DNA from: JBFMGD01 sp040751775
Lineage (GTDB): Bacteria; Bacillota; Dethiobacteria; DTU022
DNA length: 64,000 bases
Assembly: GCA_040751775.1 (NCBI GenBank)
Contig: JBFMGD010000006.1
Location: forward strand, 1-64,000
Direction: 5' to 3'
Part shown: positions 16,300-25,258 of the stretch, piece by piece
Position numbering within the stretch: the first letter of the stretch is position 1
How the letters are laid out: each line of letters begins with the position of its first letter
Position numbers and translations under genes: made by a program
Notes under the pieces: model-generated
Databases searched by the model: none
Told to the model about the DNA's origin: nothing
What the model saw: the letters and a program-made list of their open reading frames with translations, nothing else

Positions 16300-16438
16300 C
16301 TTAATCGAACCCCCTTGAACACGGTTATTGAAATGATTAATTCTACAAAATAGGGAGAGGTTCCTGCCGGTCATAAAGTATAAACTATAATTAACAGCGG
16401 CAGGACATAATCAAACATCAGGAGATGGTGGAACAGCT

Positions 16439-18178
16439 ATGGGAACCGGCATGGTCGAACATTTAAAAAACGTAATTTCTGTCGCGCGCCGCGAGCGTCC
16501 GGCGGAACTGCTGCTCACGGGGGGCCGACTCGTTAATGTATTTACCCGGGAAATTACCGCGGCTAACGTGGCGGTTCAGGGAGGAGTTATCGCCGGAATC
16601 GGTGAACAGTACAGCGCCGCTTTGCAGGAGATCGATGCAGCGGGACGGTTTCTGATCCCCGGCCTGATCGACGCTCATTTGCATATTGAAAGCAGCTTGC
16701 TGCTGCCGTGGGAACTGGCCCGGGCGGCGCTACGGCACGGCACCACCGCGGTCATTGCTGATCCGCATGAAATCGCCAATGTTTTAGGGACAACGGGTGT
16801 TGAGTTTATGCTGGCCGCAAGCGAAGGCTTGCCCCTTGACTTTTTCTTTACAATACCTTCCTGCGTTCCCGCGACCGCCATGGAAACGGCCGGCGCCGGG
16901 ATCGACGCTGCTCAAACCGCCGCCCTGCTGCGCTGCCCGCGGGTGGTTGGCCTGGCTGAGATGATGAATTATCCCGGCGTACTCTCCGCCGATGAAGCGG
17001 TTCTGTGCAAAATGGCGGCCGCCCGCGCCGGAGATCAGGTGCTGGACGGGCACGCGCCCGGGTTAACAGGGGCTGATCTGCAGGCTTACCTGAGCAGTGG
17101 TATATCAACAGATCATGAGTGTATAAACGGCTCCGAGGTGATCGAAAAAATCCGCAACGGCATGAAAGTGATTATCCGCCAGGGATCGGCTGCCCAAAAC
17201 CTGGCGGCACTGCTGCCCGCGGTTGCGCAATTAGGCAGCAGCCGGTTTATGCTGGGCAGTGATGACCGGGAAGCGGCGGATCTGCTGGAAAACGGCCATA
17301 TGAACGCAATCTTACGGCAGGCGGCTGCCCTGGGCGGCGATCCCCTATCGGCTGTGCAGATGGCCACGCTCAATACAGCGCTACACTACCGGCTGCCGTA
17401 CCGCGGTGCGCTGGCGCCGGGTTACAGGGCCGACCTGGTGATGGTGGATGATCTGCGGCGTTTTAACGCGCTCCTCGTGGTCAAAGACGGGCGCGTTGTG
17501 GCCCGGGAGGGCAAGCTTACGGCAGCGTTCGAGCTACCCGCGCCGGCCGACCGGGCGCGCCGTTCGGTCAGGCTGGCTCGGCCGGTACGTCCCGAAGATT
17601 TTTCTTTTGAAGCCGGCCCGGCGCCGTTCCCGGTGATCGGGGTTGTCCCCAACCAGATAATCACGCAGAAACTGTTTTTGGAGCCAACCCGCTCCGCCGG
17701 CGGGGCGGTGGTTGCTGATCCGAAACGGGACCTGCTCAAGCTGGCCGTGGTGGAGCGCCACCGGAACAGCGGTCGGTTCGGCCTGGGCCTGGTTAAAGGC
17801 CTCGGGCTGAAGGAGGGAGCCATCGCCTCCAGCGTTTCACATGACTCCCATAACCTTATTGTCGCCGGGGTGGAGGAGCAGGCCTTGGCCGCCGCGGTAA
17901 ACGCCCTGGCGGAGATGGAGGGGGGCTTTGTGGTCGTGAACGGCGCCGGAGAGACCCTGGCTTCCCTGCCCCTGCCCGTGGCCGGCCTGATGTCGCTGGA
18001 GCCCGCGGAAACCGTGGCCGCCGCCGTAAAACAGGTTACCGCCGCTGCTTACCTCCTGGGCGCAAAGCCGGTGCAGCCGTTTCTGACCCTCTCTTTCCTG
18101 GCCCTGCCGGTAATCCCTCACCTGAAGCTGACCGATCGCGGCCTGGTCGACGTTGATACCTTCCGCTTTCTGGAGTAG
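16439..18178 (+). CDS. ade: Adenine deaminase
   Basis: 579 residues, typical for the Ade amidohydrolase. Metal-binding and family motifs include GLIDAHLHIESSLL, DPHEIANVLG, LDGHAPG and the C-terminal SVSHDSHNLIVAG. The enzyme hydrolyses adenine to hypoxanthine and ammonia in purine salvage or purine fermentation, using Mn or Fe. A purine riboswitch was looked for in the short leader and not seen. AGGAG lies 14 bases before the ATG at 16439, so a start four codons downstream is possible. Confidence 0.92.
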   Translation: MGTGMVEHLKNVISVARRERPAELLLTGGRLVNVFTREITAANVAVQGGVIAGIGEQYSAALQEIDAAGRFLIPGLIDAHLHIESSLLLPWELARAALRHGTTAVIADPHEIANVLGTTGVEFMLAASEGLPLDFFFTIPSCVPATAMETAGAGIDAAQTAALLRCPRVVGLAEMMNYPGVLSADEAVLCKMAAARAGDQVLDGHAPGLTGADLQAYLSSGISTDHECINGSEVIEKIRNGMKVIIRQGSAAQNLAALLPAVAQLGSSRFMLGSDDREAADLLENGHMNAILRQAAALGGDPLSAVQMATLNTALHYRLPYRGALAPGYRADLVMVDDLRRFNALLVVKDGRVVAREGKLTAAFELPAPADRARRSVRLARPVRPEDFSFEAGPAPFPVIGVVPNQIITQKLFLEPTRSAGGAVVADPKRDLLKLAVVERHRNSGRFGLGLVKGLGLKEGAIASSVSHDSHNLIVAGVEEQALAAAVNALAEMEGGFVVVNGAGETLASLPLPVAGLMSLEPAETVAAAVKQVTAAAYLLGAKPVQPFLTLSFLALPVIPHLKLTDRGLVDVDTFRFLE

Positions 18179-18240
18179 ATCGGGAGATAGCTCTCTACCA
18201 TAATTGCCGCGCTTATTGATAACTCTGTAGTACTTGAGAT

Positions 18241-19119
18241 TTAAGGCGTTTTTTCCCCGGCCGGCTGCTCGGCTGCCTGGTGGTGGTAGAGGACTCGCCT
18301 CGGGTAGGGGATCTCGATGTTTTCACGATCAAAACGCTTTTTAATGGCGCGGCGCATCTCCCGTTCGATGCGCCAGTGCTGCAGCGGCTCGGTGCGGGCG
18401 ATAATGCGGATCACGATGCCCGAATCAGCCAGTTCGGTGATACCGAGGACGGTAGGCCCTTCCAGGATCTCGGAGTACTGCGCCGCAAGTTCACGGGAAA
18501 GCTCTTCGAGAACGTCGATGGCGCGGTCGATATCGGCCTCGTAGGCCACGCCTACATCCACCATCGCCCTGACCTCGCCGCGGGCGTGGTTGGTTACATT
18601 TTCAATGTTGCCGTTGGGAATGATATGCAGGTCGCCGTTGAAGTCACGCAGTTTGGTTACCCTTAAGCCGACCTCCTCGACCACGCCGATGTAAGCGCCG
18701 ACGGTGATATAATCGCCAACGGAGTACTGGTCTTCAATCAGGATCAGGAAACCGGTGATCAGGTCCCGCACCAACCGCTGCGCTCCGAAACCGATGGCGA
18801 TCCCGGCGATCCCGGCGGTGGCCAGGATCGGGGCGAGCTCCACGCCCATCTGGCCCAAAATAATCAATAGGGTCAGGAAAAGAACCAGGTAGCGCCAGAT
18901 TTGCCTGAACAGGGGGTGCAGGGTATGAACTTTTTTTTCCTCGCTGGGAGGCGCAGCCGCGGCCTTTCTCTTGAAGTATTGATCGATAATGCGGTTGCCC
19001 GCTTTGTGCAGCAGCAGCGCAATAAAAATAATGACCAATATCGTGGCCGCTCTTTGTCCCCAGAGCATAGCCAGGCTTGGCCAGTCCAGTTCGTTGATGG
19101 TGCGCCAGATACTTTCCAC
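18241..19119 (-). CDS. MscS-family mechanosensitive channel
   Basis: 292 residues from GTG 19119, which has GGGAGGAGG 8 bases upstream; a longer frame begins at 19191 without a site. Three N-terminal membrane helices precede the pore helix (LATAGIAGIAIGFGAQRLVRDLITGF), then the MscS beta domain (YSVGDYITVGAYIGVVEEVGLR...IPNGNIENVTN) and an alpha/beta C-domain ending in FDRENIEIPYPRRVLY. It would release solutes on hypo-osmotic shock. Confidence 0.88.
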   Translation of the reverse strand: MESIWRTINELDWPSLAMLWGQRAATILVIIFIALLLHKAGNRIIDQYFKRKAAAAPPSEEKKVHTLHPLFRQIWRYLVLFLTLLIILGQMGVELAPILATAGIAGIAIGFGAQRLVRDLITGFLILIEDQYSVGDYITVGAYIGVVEEVGLRVTKLRDFNGDLHIIPNGNIENVTNHARGEVRAMVDVGVAYEADIDRAIDVLEELSRELAAQYSEILEGPTVLGITELADSGIVIRIIARTEPLQHWRIEREMRRAIKKRFDRENIEIPYPRRVLYHHQAAEQPAGEKTP

Positions 19120-19207
19120 AGGCTTGGCCTCCTCCCGCAGTAATGCCGATAGCGTTAGGCAAATCTTACCACGTTTCAGAACGCTTTTCAAATTTTGCTT
19201 TAAACGC

Positions 19208-19975
19208 TTACATGGCCGAGGAACGGCGGTGGTAAAGCGGTGAGAGGCAGCGTTTGATGATAAACCGGTGAGCTTGTTCCTCCAGAGTATCGTCCAACTG
19301 CTTCAACCGGAAATCAATGTTCCGGTAGTGCAGCGCTTTTTGCAGCAGCCAGTCGGTTAGCCGGGGATTCTTCGGTAAAAGGGAGCCGTGCAAGTAGGTG
19401 CCGATAACGTTTTTGTAGAGCACTCCTTCCGTGCGATCCTGGCCGTTATTACCGTAACCCCGCACTACGGTTCCCAGGGGACGCAGGGCTGAACCGAGGT
19501 AGGTTCGCCCGCAATGATTCTCAAAGCCGACCAGGGTATGCCGTACTCCCTGAATGTGGCAGCGCGTGACGATATCGCCGATCATCCGCCTGGATCCGGC
19601 TTCCGTATAAAAATCAAGCAGTTCCAATCCTGGAATTTTTTCGCCGTCAGCGGCGGCGTAGTAGCGGCCCAGCAGCTGGTAGGAGCCGCAGATGGCCAGG
19701 ATGGCCATACCCAGCTCAATGGATTCTAAAAGCTCGCTGCGCCGGCTCTGAAAATCCCGGTAGACCATCTTCTGTTCATTGTCCTGTCCCCCGCCCATAA
19801 AGAGCAGATCGCATGCCGCAAAACTGACCTTATACCCCGGCCGGACCGGGATAAGCCGGGTATTAATACCGTGCCACTGCGCCCGCTGCCGCAGGGCCAG
19901 GATATTGCCTCGATCGCCGTAGAGGTTCAGGTGTTCGGGATAGAGGTGGTAGATGGCCAGACATGGTGACGTCAT
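19208..19975 (-). CDS. gatD: Lipid II isoglutaminyl synthase, glutaminase subunit GatD (copy 2)
   Basis: 255 residues with the same layout as the protein at 13316-14077: nucleophile in ILAICGSYQLLG and histidine in IGTYLHGSLLPKNP. GGGAGGT precedes ATG 19975, with only 3 bases between the murT stop and this start. The two copies differ throughout while keeping the motifs, so this is an old duplication or a separate acquisition, not a recent copy. Confidence 0.88.
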   Translation of the reverse strand: MTSPCLAIYHLYPEHLNLYGDRGNILALRQRAQWHGINTRLIPVRPGYKVSFAACDLLFMGGGQDNEQKMVYRDFQSRRSELLESIELGMAILAICGSYQLLGRYYAAADGEKIPGLELLDFYTEAGSRRMIGDIVTRCHIQGVRHTLVGFENHCGRTYLGSALRPLGTVVRGYGNNGQDRTEGVLYKNVIGTYLHGSLLPKNPRLTDWLLQKALHYRNIDFRLKQLDDTLEEQAHRFIIKRCLSPLYHRRSSAM

Positions 19976-19978
19976 AAT

Positions 19979-21409
19979 CTAGACCTCCCAAAAAGGCCTG
20001 GCTGCTCCGAGCCGGTTGATGACCCGGCGCAGCGCCAGCATGGCGGTATAGGTGGGGAGTATAAAAATGGTATCTTCATCCCGTGACGACTGTAAAGTTT
20101 GCTCCAGGGCTCGCTTAAGTACCGGTTCCACCGTGATTAGGGCCGGTTCCAGGCCGGCATATTTCAACCGTACCCCCATGTCGGCAGCCCTGATCCCGCT
20201 GACCGCCAGCGTGCCCAGTTGATTCCGGGCGCCGGCAAGCTGCTCGAAATCAACGTCCCATAACCAGGAGATATCGGTTCCATCGGCATAATTGTCGTTA
20301 ATGGCGATGAGCAGGTTGATTCGTTCCCGGCTTTCCAGGAAAGTACGCAGCACTTCGTTGGCGCCGACGGGATTTTTGATCAACCCCATTAATACCGCAC
20401 GGTTATTTATCTGAAACGACTCCATTCGGCCGAAAGAGGGAACCGCCTGCTCCAGCCCGGCGGTGATATCCCGGGTTGAGAGACCCCAGGCCCAGGCGCA
20501 GGCCGCGGCGGCCAGGGCATTGTAGAGGTTGTAGATACCCGGCAGGGGATAGTGAACGGTCACGTTTTCCGTCGGGAAAGCAATGGTGATCCCGGTGATC
20601 CCGTGAGGTTCCGGATTGAAGTTGATCAGGCGTACCTCCGGGTCAGGACGGCGGAATTTGCATGAGGGGCAGCGGTAACGCCCCAGGTGGGCATAGTGGA
20701 TTGTTGTGTAGGTTAACTTTCGCCCGCACAGGGGGCAGGATTTGATGTCCTGGCCGGTATTCTGGTAGCGGGCCTGGGGTAGGTTTATGGAGAAACCGTA
20801 ATAGATGGGTAGAAAGCGATGGTGCTGCTGCTCCAGGTAAACCACCGACGGGTCATCCGCGTTTAAAGCCACAGGGGCTCCCTCAGGCAGTGCCTCCAGT
20901 CCCTGCCCGATCATGGACCGGATCTGATCCACTTCTCCGTAACGGTCAAGCTGGTCCCGAAAAATATTGGTGATCACGGCTCCGCGGGGCTGTATCGCCT
21001 GCACGACCCCCGGGAATGCGCCTTCATCGGACTCCATGACGCCGAGATCGTAAGGTAGATGACCGCAAAAGGTGCTGGCGCTCAATAAAGCAGAGGTAAT
21101 CCCCCAGGCCAGGTTGGCGCCGGTGCGGTTATGCACCACGCTAAAACCGCTTTGCCGGAAGATATTGGCCAAAAGGTAGGCGGTGGTAGTTTTCCCGTTG
21201 GTGCCGGTTATAACCAGGCTTCCCCGGCGCAGTTGCCCGGCCAGGCTGGCGAGCAGAAGCGGTGACAAGGCGGAGGCCGCCCGGCCGGGTAAAGTGGTAC
21301 CGCCCTGGCCGCCCAGGCGTGTTCCGATCGCCAGCAACTTGCCCAGCCACAGCCCGCTTATTTCACGCGGTCTGATATTATTCCGTTTTAAATGCCGGGA
21401 CCTTTTCAA
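19979..21409 (-). CDS. murT: Lipid II isoglutaminyl synthase, Mur-ligase subunit MurT (copy 2)
   Basis: 476 residues. ATP loop VITGTNGKTTTAYLL, zinc ribbon CPLCGRKL...CPSCKFRRP, and NPVGANEVLRTFLES and DVDFEQLAGARNQLG as in copy 1. Both pairs keep all visible active-site motifs, so both may be functional. Different expression (for example growth and sporulation) would explain keeping two, but nothing in the sequence shows this. Confidence 0.88.
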   Translation of the reverse strand: MKRSRHLKRNNIRPREISGLWLGKLLAIGTRLGGQGGTTLPGRAASALSPLLLASLAGQLRRGSLVITGTNGKTTTAYLLANIFRQSGFSVVHNRTGANLAWGITSALLSASTFCGHLPYDLGVMESDEGAFPGVVQAIQPRGAVITNIFRDQLDRYGEVDQIRSMIGQGLEALPEGAPVALNADDPSVVYLEQQHHRFLPIYYGFSINLPQARYQNTGQDIKSCPLCGRKLTYTTIHYAHLGRYRCPSCKFRRPDPEVRLINFNPEPHGITGITIAFPTENVTVHYPLPGIYNLYNALAAAACAWAWGLSTRDITAGLEQAVPSFGRMESFQINNRAVLMGLIKNPVGANEVLRTFLESRERINLLIAINDNYADGTDISWLWDVDFEQLAGARNQLGTLAVSGIRAADMGVRLKYAGLEPALITVEPVLKRALEQTLQSSRDEDTIFILPTYTAMLALRRVINRLGAARPFWEV

Positions 21410-21594
21410 AAGGACCTGCTCCTTGGTTAATCCACTTCAGCTGAATACCTTGCCGCCGCTTATTACTAAAGTATTGAACTGCGGGTGGATTGGTGCATCC
21501 CCTTTTAAAACGCGCTCATTCTTCGGGTATGGGGTAAACCGCATCACGCCGGGTTGAGTAGCCGGGTAAAAAAAGCGAGGTAGGCATGCATTGT

Positions 21595-21620
21595 TCAGGG
21601 CACGGCATGTCGTGCCCTGA
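21595..21620. repeat. GC-rich palindrome (REP-like), TCAGGGCACG...CGTGCCCTGA
   Basis: Ten-base arms around GCATGT, located downstream of the leftward coat-protein genes. It has no T-run. The sequence shares the GGGCACGGCATG core with the palindrome at 23294-23313. Confidence 0.6.
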
Positions 21621-21695
21621 GCCAACTTGCATGATTAGAGGTTAGAGGTTGGAGGACTATTGTTATACCGCAAACAAAGTGGTTTGAAAAGGACA

Positions 21696-22070
21696 CTAAT
21701 GCGTCTGCCGCCCTGAATACGGCAGCTGGTTCAAATAGCCTTTAAATACATCATAGGCATCTGTGACCTGCTCCGGTGGGGCGATGTCCGCAGTATATTC
21801 TCCCATATTGAAGAGCGCCTCCAGGGTCTGGCTGTGCAGGTCTTCGATCCGGGTGCGATTTTTCTGGATCCGGCTGTACAGATCGGAGTCGAATACTTCG
21901 GCCAGCCCGGTAGTATAACCCTGCATTATCTGTTTTTCATGCATTAGGATACCGTTTAAGCGATCGCGATCATTTACCGTGGCATTTTTGGGTTGTTTCA
22001 TCGTACCCGCTGTTTGCTTACCGATTTTCTGAGCGCCGCTTTGCGTAGTGATCGTTGACGATGTATCCAT
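21696..22070 (-). CDS. CotF-family spore coat protein
   Basis: 124 residues with a low-complexity N-terminus followed by the Coat_F pattern: NDRDRLNGILMHEKQIMQGY, a helix with LAEVFDSDLYSRIQKNRTRIEDLHSQTLEALFNMGEY split over about 60 residues, and a Gln/Tyr-rich tail. Such proteins form part of the spore coat. It is the second gene of a two-gene operon with the 64-residue protein at 22085-22279 (15-base gap). Confidence 0.75.
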   Translation of the reverse strand: MDTSSTITTQSGAQKIGKQTAGTMKQPKNATVNDRDRLNGILMHEKQIMQGYTTGLAEVFDSDLYSRIQKNRTRIEDLHSQTLEALFNMGEYTADIAPPEQVTDAYDVFKGYLNQLPYSGRQTH

Positions 22071-22084
22071 TCGAAGACCTCCTT

Positions 22085-22279
22085 TTATTTTACCTTTTCA
22101 AGGTAGTGATAGATTTCATTGAAATTCTGCTGGTGAACCTGCCCGGCTTGATCGAGCATGCCGCTGAAGCTCTGATCGGTTACCTGGGCGGCGTATTGAT
22201 GGCATAACTTGGACATGTAAAGTTCCCACGAAAGAAAATCTTTTACATAGTTGAGCTCTTTGGTCGAAATGTTTGTCAT
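22085..22279 (-). CDS. Small CotF-like protein
   Basis: 64 residues, almost all helix: LNYVKDFLSWELYMSKLCHQY, then DQAGQVHQQNFNEIYHYLEK. The pattern resembles one helical pair of the Coat_F/ferritin-like family and the gene precedes a CotF-type gene, so a coat role is likely. AAGGGG lies before the ATG. Confidence 0.6.
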   Translation of the reverse strand: MTNISTKELNYVKDFLSWELYMSKLCHQYAAQVTDQSFSGMLDQAGQVHQQNFNEIYHYLEKVK

Positions 22280-22362
22280 TTTAATCCCCTTTCGCCGTCA
22301 CTATTCTCTTGGAACCGTTATTAGTTTCTCCCGGCGCCCGGAAAATAACCGCCGGTATCCTG

Positions 22363-22391
22363 TTGTATAATTTAAATTTCCCTGGTACAAT
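22363..22391 (+). promoter_or_regulatory. Candidate sigma-A promoter of the PIG-L gene
   Basis: TTGTAT and TACAAT with a 17-base spacer, 71 bases before the start at 22463. Confidence 0.5.
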
Positions 22392-22462
22392 GAAATTATT
22401 CAAAAATTCTGAGCAGAGGCGCTTGACACGGCGCCGGACGTCTCCAGGAGGAGAATACTGTT

Positions 22463-23224
22463 TTGGAACTCAGGGTAAAAGATTTGCTGCTAATCCCCGA
22501 TTTACTGCAAACCCGGCGCCTCCTCTGCGTTCAGGCTCATCCTGATGATGCCGAAATAGGCGCCGGAGCTACCCTGGCCCGCCTGGCCGAAGCCGGAACA
22601 GAAATAACTTATTTAACCGTAACAGACGGTTCGATGGGCACGGAAGATCCCGCACTGCTGCCTGAACAGCTGAAGTTTATCCGGCGCCGGGAGGGGGAGA
22701 CCGCGGCGCGGGTGGTGGGGGCGTTGGAAACCATGTGGTTGGATTACCCCGACGGCGGCGCCCTGGATCTGGCGGCTGTCCGCTTTGCAATTACTAGGGC
22801 ACTGCGCCTGGTGCGGCCGGACACACTCATGGTCAACGACCCCTGGTTGCTCTATGAAGCGCATTCCGACCACCGCCTGACCGGCCTGGCCGCGGCGGAG
22901 GCCTGCCTTTTTTGCGGCCTGCCCCATTATTGCCCCTGGGATCTTGCGGACGGTCTGGCGCCGCATAAGGTAAGCACGGTGGCTTTTTACGCCACCTCTC
23001 ACCCGAATACTTATATTGATGTTACCGCGTCATGGCCGAAGAAGCTGGCCGCTTTAAAGAGCCACGTTAGCCAGTTTTCGCCGGAAATGCTGGAGATGCT
23101 CACCTTTTATCTGACCGTAAAAGCCGGGGAGCAGGCGGCAGGACGCGGCTGTGGGCTTGTTGAGGCGTTCAAGGTGCTCACACCGATGCACCTGCATTAT
23201 TTTGAAGAAGCGTGGCGGTGCTAA
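22463..23224 (+). CDS. PIG-L/LmbE-family deacetylase
   Basis: 253 residues from TTG 22463 with AGGAGGAG upstream. The zinc motif is CVQAHPDDAEIGAGATLARL, and EAHSDHRLTG supplies the later histidine. Family members remove acetyl groups from N-acetylglucosaminyl lipids or conjugates, as in bacillithiol or mycothiol synthesis (BshB, MshB). No other thiol-synthesis gene is nearby, so the substrate is open. It is monocistronic; two GC-rich palindromes follow it. Confidence 0.82.
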   Translation: MELRVKDLLLIPDLLQTRRLLCVQAHPDDAEIGAGATLARLAEAGTEITYLTVTDGSMGTEDPALLPEQLKFIRRREGETAARVVGALETMWLDYPDGGALDLAAVRFAITRALRLVRPDTLMVNDPWLLYEAHSDHRLTGLAAAEACLFCGLPHYCPWDLADGLAPHKVSTVAFYATSHPNTYIDVTASWPKKLAALKSHVSQFSPEMLEMLTFYLTVKAGEQAAGRGCGLVEAFKVLTPMHLHYFEEAWRC

Positions 23225-23293
23225 GGGCGGAAGTGAGAAGTCAGAAGCCGGAATTTAGAAGGTGTATAGCCAAGACTATGCTTGGAACTGTAG

Positions 23294-23313
23294 GGGCACG
23301 GCATGCCGTGCCC
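23294..23313. repeat. Perfect 20-base palindrome GGGCACGGCATGCCGTGCCC
   Basis: Preceded by TGTAG and followed by GCG. A sister element follows 24 bases later (23338-23357). No T-run is attached. Related cores occur at 4868-4887, 21595-21620 and 57569-57588. Confidence 0.75.
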
Positions 23314-23337
23314 GCGAGAATACGATTATTTCAGTAG

Positions 23338-23357
23338 GGGCGCAGCGTGCTGCGCCC
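23338..23357. repeat. GC-rich palindrome GGGCGCAGC-GT-GCTGCGCCC
   Basis: Nine-base arms; also preceded by AGTAG and followed by GCAGG, like the element at 23294-23313. It lies just past the 3' end of the leftward ASKHA gene, so it could slow or end transcription. Confidence 0.7.
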
Positions 23358-23382
23358 GCAGGACTGTACTTTCAGGTTATCT

Positions 23383-25215
23383 TTACTTTGGAAAAGCGAG
23401 GGCGCTGATAAACTCTTTCTGAAAATCGGGCCGTGTGGAAAGCTCCACATGCTCGACCCGCTCCGGCAGGGCAAAAGCCCGTTCACGGACCGGCCTGGCA
23501 ATCAGGGCCATCCTGGCTCCATCACCGGCGGCGTTGCCCACGGGCACGATTCTCTCCGGGGGCAATGCCGGCAGCAACCCGATGGCCAGTGCACTTTCCT
23601 TCCGGATATAGTTTCCAAACGCTCCGGCGAGCAGCACCGCATCGAGAGCCGCCAGCTCAAGCCCTGCTTCTTTCAACAAGATCTTGATGCCGGCGTAAAT
23701 AGCCCCCTTGGCCAGCTGTAGTTCACGCAGATCAGGCTGGGTCAGCACCAGGTCCGCCCCGCCGGCGTACTCTTTTCCCCAGGCCAGGACGAACTCATAA
23801 CCGCCTTGCCCCCGGCGAAGCCTTTCTCTCAGCCGTGGGGGAAGAGATGCCCCGGCGCCGCTTTCGGGGTCGGTGAAACGGCCTGACGGTTCTATGATGC
23901 CGGCAGCCAGCAGCTCCGCCACGGCGTCGATCAGGCCTGATCCGCAGATGCCGCGGGGGGCTGTTCCGCCGATTACTTTCAACTGCACATCTTCATTAAC
24001 AGTAACAGCTTCCACTGCTCCTGCCGCCGCCCGCATGCCATGCCTGATCTGGGCTCCTTCAAAGGCGGGCCCTGCTGCGGTGGAACAGGTGAGCACCCTT
24101 CCCGCGGCCGTCAACACCAACTCGCCGTTGGTCCCGATATCGATCGCCAGGCAGGTGTCGCGGCGCCGGTCCAGGTCGGCGGCGAGAATCACGCCCACTG
24201 TATCGGACCCGACATAACCGGCGATATTGGGCAGAACGGTCACCCGGCCGGATGGATGCATCGATAGATTGAGCTCGGACGCTTTTACCGTCACCGGTTG
24301 GCGGTATGCCGGGATGAAGGGAGCCGGCGCTAAATACGTAGGGTCGATCCCCAGGAAAAGGTGGCTCATTGTGGTATTACCCACCACCACCGCCTCATAA
24401 ACTTCATCTTCACCGATTCCGGTTGCGGCCAACAGCTCGCCGGTAATCGCGTTGGCCGCGCTAATTACTTTTTCCTGCAGTTGCTGCAAGCCGCCGCCGT
24501 TTTGGGCGGCGTGTGTGATTCGAGAGATCACGTCGGCGCCGTATATACTTTGCGGGTTGGTCGTCGCTCCAACGGCCAGTACCGCTCCACTGTTCAAATC
24601 AAGTAAAGAGCCCATAATCGTGGTTGTGCCGATATCAAAGGCCAGGCCGTAGGAGCGGTGCGTTGTGTCACCCGGCTCCACGGCGATCAGGTGGCGGCCG
24701 GAGAGCACCGCCGTGACCGCGTAAGCCGCGCTCCGGATCACGCGCGGCAGCTTGGCCAATTCGCTTAAGTTGATTTCAGGCTCCGGCAAAGGTAGCTGCA
24801 CCAGCAATCTTTCAAGATCGGGAGACTGGTCGTCAACCGTGGGGTGTTTCAGCTTGAGGTGGTATTTTTCCACGTACGGCATCGCCGGCACGGCCGGCTG
24901 TCCTTGAAGGGCTGTTTTGCGATCATCAACGTTCGCCTGGTTTTCTGTTTTGACCGTGGTGTTGCGGTTAACATTTTTCTGGCAGGCCAGAGCCGACCCT
25001 CCGGTCAGCTCCTCCCGGGAAAAGAATTTAAGTTCTGCAGGGGAAGGTAAAACTGCTTCTCCCGCTACTATTCTAACGCGGCATTTACCGCAGGTGCCTT
25101 TGCCGCCGCAAATGCCCTCCAGCGGAACACCGGCCAGGGCCGCGGCTTGAAGCAGGTTTGTGCCGGGGTCGACATCTATTTCTTTTCGCGAGGGTAAAAA
25201 TGTAATTTTGACCAA
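23383..25215 (-). CDS. Ferredoxin-ASKHA protein, corrinoid-activator-like (RACo/DUF4445)
   Basis: 610 residues. The N-terminal [2Fe-2S] ferredoxin domain has Cys36, Cys42, Cys45 and Cys78 (GICGGKGTCGKC ... ALAC). After a linker comes the RACo middle region and an ASKHA ATPase domain: FDIGTTTIMGSLLDL, CLAIDIGTNGELVLT and LLAGAFGNYI. Relatives reduce inactive Co(II) corrinoid proteins with ATP so that methyl transfer can resume. No corrinoid protein or methyltransferase gene is in the window. It is followed by a DUF1638 gene upstream in the same operon, a family often found beside methyltransferases. Confidence 0.85.
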   Translation of the reverse strand: MVKITFLPSRKEIDVDPGTNLLQAAALAGVPLEGICGGKGTCGKCRVRIVAGEAVLPSPAELKFFSREELTGGSALACQKNVNRNTTVKTENQANVDDRKTALQGQPAVPAMPYVEKYHLKLKHPTVDDQSPDLERLLVQLPLPEPEINLSELAKLPRVIRSAAYAVTAVLSGRHLIAVEPGDTTHRSYGLAFDIGTTTIMGSLLDLNSGAVLAVGATTNPQSIYGADVISRITHAAQNGGGLQQLQEKVISAANAITGELLAATGIGEDEVYEAVVVGNTTMSHLFLGIDPTYLAPAPFIPAYRQPVTVKASELNLSMHPSGRVTVLPNIAGYVGSDTVGVILAADLDRRRDTCLAIDIGTNGELVLTAAGRVLTCSTAAGPAFEGAQIRHGMRAAAGAVEAVTVNEDVQLKVIGGTAPRGICGSGLIDAVAELLAAGIIEPSGRFTDPESGAGASLPPRLRERLRRGQGGYEFVLAWGKEYAGGADLVLTQPDLRELQLAKGAIYAGIKILLKEAGLELAALDAVLLAGAFGNYIRKESALAIGLLPALPPERIVPVGNAAGDGARMALIARPVRERAFALPERVEHVELSTRPDFQKEFISALAFPK

Positions 25216-25258
25216 GCTTACCAGCTCCTTTGGCGGGAGGGCGGCGCGCGGCGCAGTT

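Noticed and set aside
23294..23357. CRISPR-like array
   Set aside because: Only two palindromes that differ in sequence, 24 bases apart; no repeat-spacer series and no cas genes in the window.
23383..25215. ASKHA protein as activator of the 2-hydroxyacyl-CoA dehydratase-like pair
   Set aside because: It has a [2Fe-2S] ferredoxin domain and the RACo/DUF4445 layout, not the compact HgdC type with a bridging [4Fe-4S] cluster.
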